From the NCBI GenBank assembly GCA_029255685.2, contig CM055314.2, forward strand, positions 70,506,815 to 70,570,814: a stretch of DNA of 64,000 bases, in the 5' to 3' direction. Made by a program: the position numbers and the translations under genes. Of this stretch, positions 57,601 to 64,000 are shown in pieces. Under the pieces are notes generated by a model. The model searched no databases. It had not been told where the DNA came from and worked only from the letters and a program-made list of their open reading frames with translations. The first letter of the stretch is position 1; each line of letters opens with the position of its first letter. The DNA comes from Silene conica (Eukaryota > Streptophyta > Magnoliopsida > Caryophyllales > Caryophyllaceae).

Positions 57601-60600
57601 TTGCTTTCTTTCCGCTTTCAGACATGGATGTACATTTGTATCCCACTTCTGCTATATATTCTTGAACGCAGTTTACGAGTGTGTAGGTCAGAAATCCGCT
57701 CGGTAAAAACCATCAAGGTAACCATTGAACTGGCTCACCGTTAATTGTAGGGTATTTGAGCAATGCGGTACGGTTATCTCAGAAATTTACAGCTGCTTCC
57801 TGGTCTACTCAGGTTTCAGAGCTCCCAGGAAATGTCTTCACCCTTGTTATGTCTAAACCTCAAGGATTCACCTACAAAAGTGGACAGTACATCTATTTAC
57901 AGTGCCCAACCATTTCCAAGTTTGAATGGTACGCCGAATTCTGAATCCTCCAAATTAATGTGATTTTTCATCACAAACTGAATGAACCTACATGACTGAT
58001 GACTCTACAGGCATCCTTTCTCTATTACCTCGGCACCAGGAGACAACTTCCTCAGCGTTCACATTCGAAGTGTAGGGGATTGGACTCGAGAGTTAAAGAG
58101 AGTATTCACTCAGGGTAAAACGCCAGTATCTTCCATTGGCCGGCTTACATTTGGTGAAGAGGATAAAATTCATCCCAGAGGGTAAACTCTCTGGAGCTTA
58201 TATTTCTTGGGTACATATAACAAAAGAGACCAAAATGATCTATCATTATAATCTAAACTCGGAAGCAACTCAAATAAAAAAGAGCTCAAACCAAAACTTG
58301 AAATAATATAACTTAAATCTGAATTTCACTCCTATCCAAGCCGCATTCGCTGAATTTAATCTCGATAAACTGAACCCAAAGTGAGATATAGTAGACTTGA
58401 GTCATACAGTGATCCTAAAAAATTCATCTGAACACAATCAGGTTGACTGCTTTGCCATTTACAAGGTCAGAAACTAAATAATTTAGCTTATCAAAAATTT
58501 CTGCATTTCAGTTTACCTAGATTAAGCGTTGATGGACCTTACGGAGCTCCAGCTCAGGATTATAGGAACTATGATGTTTTACTTCTAGTGGGACTTGGAA
58601 TTGGAGCAACACCTTTCATAAGCATCCTCAAAGATCTTATAAACAATGCCAGGGCAGCAACAGTATGTTTTCTACATAAAGACTTTCAACTACCCTGATA
58701 CAAATATGATTTACTGTTCACATGATCTCATCTTTCGTGCCCAGGACGCGAACACAGAGTTAAGTACGTCTGCGGATAGTCTAACCAGTTTCGCCTCGAC
58801 TAGTACACCTCAAAGTGCAAACAGAAGGACGATGAGGGTTAAAAGCGCTCATTTTTACTGGGTCACTAGGGAGCAAGGATCCTTGGAGTGGTTCAAAGGG
58901 GTTATGGAAGAAGTTGCAGATTTAGATCATAAGGTAAAGAATAAAGAGTTTATACAAATTCTTAGAACAACATCAAAACAATGTCAACGTAAGGTGATCG
59001 TCGGTTGTATGCAACATTTCTCTAATGTTGAAAACACTGTGAGCCTATATTAGAATGGCTTTGTTAGAAAACCATCCCAAAACACCCCTTAACGTGAAAG
59101 TCCGTAGGCTACGCAAAGCATGTGGGATTGAAGCGTGGATATTACGCCATAATTCCACATGTTAGAATATGAGGCTACCAAGACTCGAACTAGACACCTG
59201 AGGGTCATTTAAGGCCCAATCAATGGTTCTATAATCTAGACCTTAATAGGCTCATGATGAGACTTGTGTAGCCAACCTTTCCTTGACAGCGTACGAAGAA
59301 AATGAATTCAAGGAATAACTTTGTTTTCTTCATCTTATTTCCGAACCAAAGAATAATATTTTGTTTTTCTGTTATGAAATTGTTTATACTTTATACAAAT
59401 TCTTAAATATTTAATTAATCTATTTAGACTTCAAATGTAACTCTTATAATCATATAGCCCTAATACTTCAAAAGTTTGAATAGGATCTTAATAGTGCTAA
59501 ATGCTAATGAGGATATATATTGAGTTATCTTTTACAATGAGACAGTATCATGTAAGAATGGTCGAATTATCATAGCTCAATGCATTTGGACTGACTATTT
59601 TACTCTATGTCACGGATGTAGGGTTTGATCAAAATGCACAACTATCTAACTAGCGTATATGAAGAATGTGATGCAAGATCAACCTTGCTAACCTTGGTCC
59701 AAGCTCTGACTCATGCCAAGTTTGGCGTAGATATCTTGTCTGGTACTAAGGTATGACTTCTAATTTCCTTCTTCATCGGGCCATATTATGGGATGATCTT
59801 CACATCTGAAATCATGCAAAATATCCCAAATAATTCGAGATCAAAATTGGAGATAAGACTTCAAAGGAAACATGTATGAACACGGAACCGACACTTCATT
59901 TAAAGACAAGACATGTAAGTTATATAAAAGAGCCAATTCCGACACTTGGAACTGCACTCGTGTCATACACTTCAAGCCGAGTCTAAGTAACATAGAAGGG
60001 AATAAAGCGTATAAGCACTTTGATATAAAGCGACACTTTTTTTGTCAAATACATCTTAAAGAATGTAATACTTCAAACCATGTTTGGTAGATGTTAAAGA
60101 CATAGGCTTCCCGCTGCATTGATGTTCTAACCTTTGTTCGGAAATTAAGTTTGATCTTTAAATAGAGGATATACTTACATGTGTTTAACCCCTGTTATCT
60201 GCAGGTAAAGACGCATTTCGCAAGACCAAATTGGAAAGAAGTTTTTGCGAAAATAGCTAAAAAACATCCATATAGCACTATAGGTAAACTATTGCATAAT
60301 TCTAGGATTTTTTATCTTTTATCTTGTCTTACAGGTAGCAAATACTTTTGATCAAATTCCAAAATTACGACGAACTAACTATTAAGCACGCGACTAATTT
60401 ATACCAAAATGTCGATGTTCCGCTTCCACAGCAACATGTATAAAAAGGGACTCCTGAAATCAATTAGTCGGCCTTGACCGACATGTCCAGATAAGACCCA
60501 AATAATATGAAAACCACATTTTCTAATAGAGTAAAGCTAAAAATCAACCCACCTCAAAGTACTTCAGATTGTTATTAAAACATCTACAGAAGTAGGTGAC

Positions 60601-60665
60601 ACCTTGTTTCGTTAGTCATGCAACATGCTTCTTATAACCTAGTAGAACATTTCATTAACGGACTC

Positions 60666-60735
<70 letters not shown>

Positions 60736-60863
60736 TCAATGTTGTACTTGCAGGGGTTTTCTACTGTGGGCGGCCAGTGTTAGCAAAAGAGTTGAAGAAA
60801 TTATCACAAGAATTAAGCCAGAAAACTTCAACACGGTTCGAATTTCACAAAGAGCAGTTCTAA
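51653..60863 (+). CDS. RBOHE: Respiratory burst oxidase homolog (plant NADPH oxidase), RBOHE-like, 14 exons
   Basis: Exons: 51653-52274, 52415-52574, 53420-53468, 55090-55203, 55683-56123, 56673-57056, 57622-57717, 57813-57928, 58011-58181, 58512-58662, 58745-58933, 59622-59750, 60205-60283, 60754-60863; all GT-AG, phases join, total 936 codons plus TAA. It transfers electrons from NADPH across the plasma membrane to O2, giving superoxide. Residues 1-240 are the variable N-terminus with a Gly run. The EF-hand loop [12 protein letters not shown] is at 263-274, a second, weaker EF-hand at about 307. Ferric reductase membrane domain with heme histidines (HAGSH 475-479, YSHH) in exons 5-7. FAD site [11 protein letters not shown] (exon 9), NADPH motifs [11 protein letters not shown] (725-735) and GLGIGATP (745-752). 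C-terminus RFEFHKEQF. Family assignment is firm; the E subtype rests on remembered similarity of exons 5, 10 and 12 to Arabidopsis RBOHE. Confidence 0.92.
53469..55089 (+). other. RBOH intron 3 (1.6 kb) with a possible retroelement remnant
   Basis: Longest intron of the gene. The stretch 53525-53780 (TAATACCCTCCCGCAATCG) reminds me of Copia LTR sequence, but I found no LTR borders. A G/T-rich stretch with GGTGGTGGGGCGAGTGG lies at 54480-54560. ORFs of 60-65 codons here are not exons. Confidence 0.4.
57239..57419. mobile_element. hAT-like MITE in RBOH intron 6 (181 bp)
   Basis: Ends CAGTGTTACTCAGACAC and, inverted, CTATGTTACTCCGACAC. Perfect 8-bp target duplication ATTTTAGG at 57231-57238 and 57420-57427. 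The body contains palindromic repeats of GTGTCGGACACG and a GTGTC pentamer run (57355-57376). TIRs plus an 8-bp duplication fit hAT elements. Confidence 0.8.
59060..59290 (-). repeat. Possible tRNA-derived SINE in RBOH intron 11
   Basis: On the minus strand TAGTTCGAGTCTTGG (about 59182-59196) matches a B box and an A-box-like TCTAGATTATAGAACC lies upstream near 59235-59250. Target duplication and tail were not identified, so this is tentative. Confidence 0.35.
60669..60732. repeat. (AT)32 microsatellite in last RBOH intron
   Basis: Uninterrupted AT dinucleotide run of 64 bp, ending 21 bp before the splice acceptor of the last exon. Confidence 0.95.
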
Positions 60864-63673
60864 CCAGACAACAATGACTCTAAACAAGCTAACAATTCAC
60901 CCCTTTTTGTAACTCTTGTAAGTATTCACATCTTCTAGCCGAGTAAATTGAATCTCGGAACATGTATATACATTCATCGTAGAATCCTGCGTGTATATGA
61001 AGTGTAGCAAATGTTTATACAAATTACAGAGCAAACCAGCAAAGATTGTAAGTAGCTCCAACAGCCATTTTGACAACAACCTGTTGCCTTTGACAAGATT
61101 ACAGTTATTTTTAATAATAATATCACAAGTTCATTTTTTTACACCTGACAAGCAGCAACATTATTACCTGTGCGGCTGTGCCTCAAGGGCTCCCGCAAAT
61201 TGTGAGATGACTGCCTTCACCAATCTAATTCTTCTCTTATTAGCATAATAGACCATGTGGGAGCTTCATATAACAAATGTGGAGGAAAAGAATGTTTATA
61301 AATCATTTACTACGAACGCCCATCAACGCATCAACCAACAAGGAAACAATGATAAGGAATACGGCTCTCTCCTTCAACAATTTATCAAACAAGCAACAGA
61401 AGTAATAAAATAGATAGAACGTTGCATTCTCAATGTCGAAAATGAGTGGCTAACTGTGTCAGAATGTAGAATGTCTGCATAGGACCCAACTTGAGATTAA
61501 GATACCCATATTGTGCACAACATAAATTACTTGTTACAAACTTTTAGCTGAGGTCAAAACCGTCACTGGAGCTCAGTTCCAAAATGATTTAGGATCGGTG
61601 ATGACATATAATAAGAAAACATCTCACCCTAGGAAAAGCAACCACATGATAAAATGGCAACATTTATGTTGAAGACCTTGTGAAAAGGGTAGCATAAGGA
61701 AGTGACGAAAAAAGTCGATGAAACAAAAGTTTAGTGATAAACATAAAGCTCATTAAACATGTCGAGAATTTATTTATGGATAAAAATCGAAAGAGAGGAG
61801 ACCAAGTAATGTGGGTTTTTACTAAAAGTTCTGATAAAGTTTGTTTAAGTGTATATATAGCATGTTTATGTGTATATGTGATAGTGTAATTAGATGAACA
61901 TATTTGTCGGAGATAGTAAGATTAAATGAGAAAGCTTATGAGCACAACTTCTCCACATTATTGTACACTTTCACCCCAAATCCCTTGCCGATTTCTGTTT
62001 CCCTTTTCCGAAGATCGATGTAACACTACAATATCCTTAAACCCTAAAAAACCCTAATACACACCACAAACCAGTATAGACAGGACACTTTAAGTTTCTA
62101 AATTAGAGAAAATATACAGAAACTTATTTGACCGGGAAAGTTTGATCCTTACTACCTTATTCACTTTTTTCCAACCCAAACCCCTTCCCAGTCTTCGCTT
62201 CCCTCGTCCTAAGTTTGATGTAACTCCTAAGTTTGATGTAACATGAAATAATCTGTAAACTCTGATAAACCGCTTTGGTGTTAAACGACAGACCATACCC
62301 AAATTAACTTTGATAATTTGTATGATAACCAAATCGATGTTACCAAGGAAGAAACATCTACCCTTGAACATGTAACAAGTACACAATTTTCACCAACAAA
62401 ATAATTAATCATCAAATAATACATAACACCTTAATTCTACAAGACAAGTACAATTTAAGACTAAAAGAGTAAGAGTTTATGTATCACTGTTTTTACATCA
62501 TACAGTCAAGATATAATAATGAAGTGTCTGCAAACCATAAGCATTATTGAACAATGAAAATTGAGTTCAGATACAACAAAGTAAATGGAATAATTATTGA
62601 AAATGGAGAATTAAGTTTGAAGAATGCAACAAGAAAATGACGAAAGCAGGTACCTTGAGAGCAAGTATCCTTGGTCGCACGAGGGAGCAGAGCAATTAAT
62701 AATGAACCCCAAGAAATGAGCTCGCACCACCCTGTTGTGCCAGCAGCCAACTCCGGCAAAACCAAAGTTAAAAGTGGTTTATCCAGGCTGGTTGAAGCCC
62801 TGAAAGAAGAACCAATTGATGCTCTATTTTGACATGTTCTCTTACAGTGCCCTTGTAGAAAAAGCTTAAACAATAACCCTTCAGTTTCTTTTTGGAAAAG
62901 AAAAAAGTTACAACTGTTCAGTGATGGGAAAAAAAGCATTACAAGGACCCCTGCTAACTAACCTGTAAACCGGTTAGTCTGTGCCTGACCTGAAAAAATT
63001 ACAGCATTGCCGAGAGAAACTTAAAGAGCTTCAATACCGTGCAGAAATATAAAATTTAAATCTCTTTTTCAAGAATTCATCCCTTTTACATGTTTGAACC
63101 AGTGTTCTCTCCTTAATTATAATGTCTTTCTATCAATTTACATTAATTTTTGGGAATGACACACTGACATCCAACTACCGCACCAATTTTTATATAAGAC
63201 GGTCTCGTGATACACAGAAGAGGAACTTACCTTTTTCATCCCATATTTTTCTTAGATACTTAGATTCTAGTGTCTTATTGGTTAAGTCTCATATTAGATA
63301 ATTTGAGGAGACTCTGAGGCCAAAAAATATAACCACCGACGTAGTTGTGTTTAATGCTACTATACTCACCATTAACATTATTATGACATAATATTGATCA
63401 TACTACATTTTTTTAGAATTAGTTTAATGTCATCTTTTGGAGTAACTCATTGGCTCACTGCCCTTGCACCAAATGGGCTTGCATCATTCCCACAAGCTTT
63501 CACTATGCACCATTAGATTTTATCTTTATTATACTTAAATTCTCTACATAAGTTACCAACGATAACACTTTAATATATATTTGGATTAAAACAATATTAT
63601 CAAAATCGATACATCGCAAACACGTGTCTATACAAACAACGAACTACATACAGCAAGCCCTCGAATATTGCAG
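60864..63673. other. Intergenic region between RBOH and cupin genes
   Basis: The first few hundred bases should include the RBOH 3' untranslated region. CCTAAGTTTGATGTAAC is repeated directly at 62209-62242. No other repeat was recognised. One possible exon on the minus strand is listed separately. Confidence 0.5.
62660..62850 (-). CDS. Possible exon of an unidentified protein
   Basis: Minus-strand frame reading ASIGSSFRASTSLDKPLLTL, then PELAAGTTGWCELISWGSLL and IALLPRATKDTCSQ, followed by a plausible donor AAG|GTACCT near 62652 and a possible acceptor TTTCAG|GGC near 62802. Upstream codons are S/R-rich as in plastid transit peptides and one hydrophobic segment is present. I do not recognise the family and see no convincing second exon, so this may be a chance ORF or a relic. 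Confidence 0.22.
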
Positions 63674-63994
63674 TTAGTCAGGAATAGTGAGCAAAGAAAT
63701 CAGGGACTCAAATTTGGGAAACTTTGCAACAAGCTCGCTCCGCTTTGCCAGCTCCGAGTCTTCGTACTGGAAAGCAGGCGCGCAAGTGACTCCGACAAGA
63801 GAGTAATGATTCTCGGTATTCCTAGGTGTAACTTCAATTTGAGAATTGTCAGAAGACATGGTAATGTCTTTGGTTGGAAATGACCCGAACCATGTGTAAG
63901 GAGGTACAGTATACTGAGGTCGCTCATCCTCAAGAAGGCTAGGTCCGACTCGAGTTAGCTTGACTTGCTCATCCTGTTCATTAAGTTCCATCAC
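63674..63994 (-). CDS. DUF985-type cupin protein, last exon (gene continues beyond window)
   Basis: 107 codons from a splice acceptor CTCAG|GTG (63999-63995) to TAA at 63676-63674. The product reads VMELNEQDEQVKLTRVGP, then RPQYTVPPYTWFGSFPTKD, ENHYSLVGVTCAPAFQYED, and ends SELAKRSELVAKFPKFESLI before SLLTIPD. This is the C-terminal half of the RmlC-like cupin fold of DUF985 proteins (bacterial and yeast relatives include YML079w). The key strands VPPYTWFGS and the VTCAPAF-ELAKRS tail are typical. The biochemical role of plant members is not established. It is convergent with the RBOH gene; the N-terminal exons lie past 64000. Confidence 0.75.
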   Translation of the reverse strand: MMELNEQDEQVKLTRVGPSLLEDERPQYTVPPYTWFGSFPTKDITMSSDNSQIEVTPRNTENHYSLVGVTCAPAFQYEDSELAKRSELVAKFPKFESLISLLTIPD

Positions 63995-64000
63995 CTGAGG

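Noticed and set aside
1..64000. CRISPR arrays, bacterial operons or phage genes
   Set aside because: The window has introns, plant retroelements and no regularly spaced repeat-spacer arrangement; the only short tandem array (30001-30128) has no spacers.

Overview
This window is plant nuclear DNA, probably from a eudicot. The support is a 14-exon NADPH oxidase (RBOH) gene with short GT-AG introns, an exon of a plant-type DUF985 cupin gene, and plant-specific retroelement lineages: Athila-type Ty3 elements, L1-type LINEs with DUF4283 in ORF1, a Cassandra-type LTR carrying a 5S rRNA domain, and a gag-only Copia element. I could not fix the species. Host genes are confined to the right-hand fifth; the rest is nested transposable elements and AT-rich intergenic DNA.

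Layout. 1-8008: a Copia-superfamily LTR retrotransposon that encodes only Gag (left LTR cut by the window edge; the two LTRs are identical by eye). 8009-9623: fragment of an Athila-like LTR, minus strand, into which the Copia element inserted. 9624-27130: an old minus-strand LINE (LINE-A) split by three later insertions: a Cassandra-type solo LTR (9853-10197, TSD ATTAT), a 720-bp Harbinger/Tourist-like TIR element (13296-14015, TSD TTA), and a 10.3-kb Athila-clade element (14060-24349, TSD GAGAG). Mentally removing the last two restores the reading frame of the LINE ORF2 start. About 27240-29160: 3' part of an LTR and gag of a second, decayed Athila element. 29161-39535: mostly AT-rich DNA with short tandem repeats, a LINE ORF1 relic (34181-35480) and a 643-bp hAT-like MITE (36082-36724). 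39536-43626: a 4.1-kb element with long (about 600 bp) diverged terminal inverted repeats, each containing a tRNA-like A/B-box module. 43651-51257: an 860-bp inverted-repeat element interrupted by a young 6.7-kb LINE (LINE-D, 14-bp TSD, open reading frames intact) whose coding region is divided into three overlapping ORFs.

Host genes. 51653-60863 (+) is a complete RBOH gene of 936 codons, closest in my recollection to RBOHE: N-terminal EF-hands, ferric reductase transmembrane domain, FAD and NADPH domains, ending in the family-typical FEFHKEQF. Its introns hold a 181-bp hAT-like MITE with a perfect 8-bp TSD, a possible SINE and an (AT)32 microsatellite. 63674-63994 (-) is the last exon of a DUF985-type cupin gene that continues past the window.

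The most unusual signals are: more than 30 copies of a palindromic CGATCGA motif spread through LTRs, gag and 3' untranslated DNA of the Athila element, with a different palindrome (GGTCGACC) in the related LTR at 8-9.6 kb; the three-ORF stop/start-overlapping LINE-D; six polypurine-like AGTGGGAG motifs in the non-coding part of the gag-only Copia element; and the tRNA-like modules inside the long inverted repeats at 39.5-43.6 kb.
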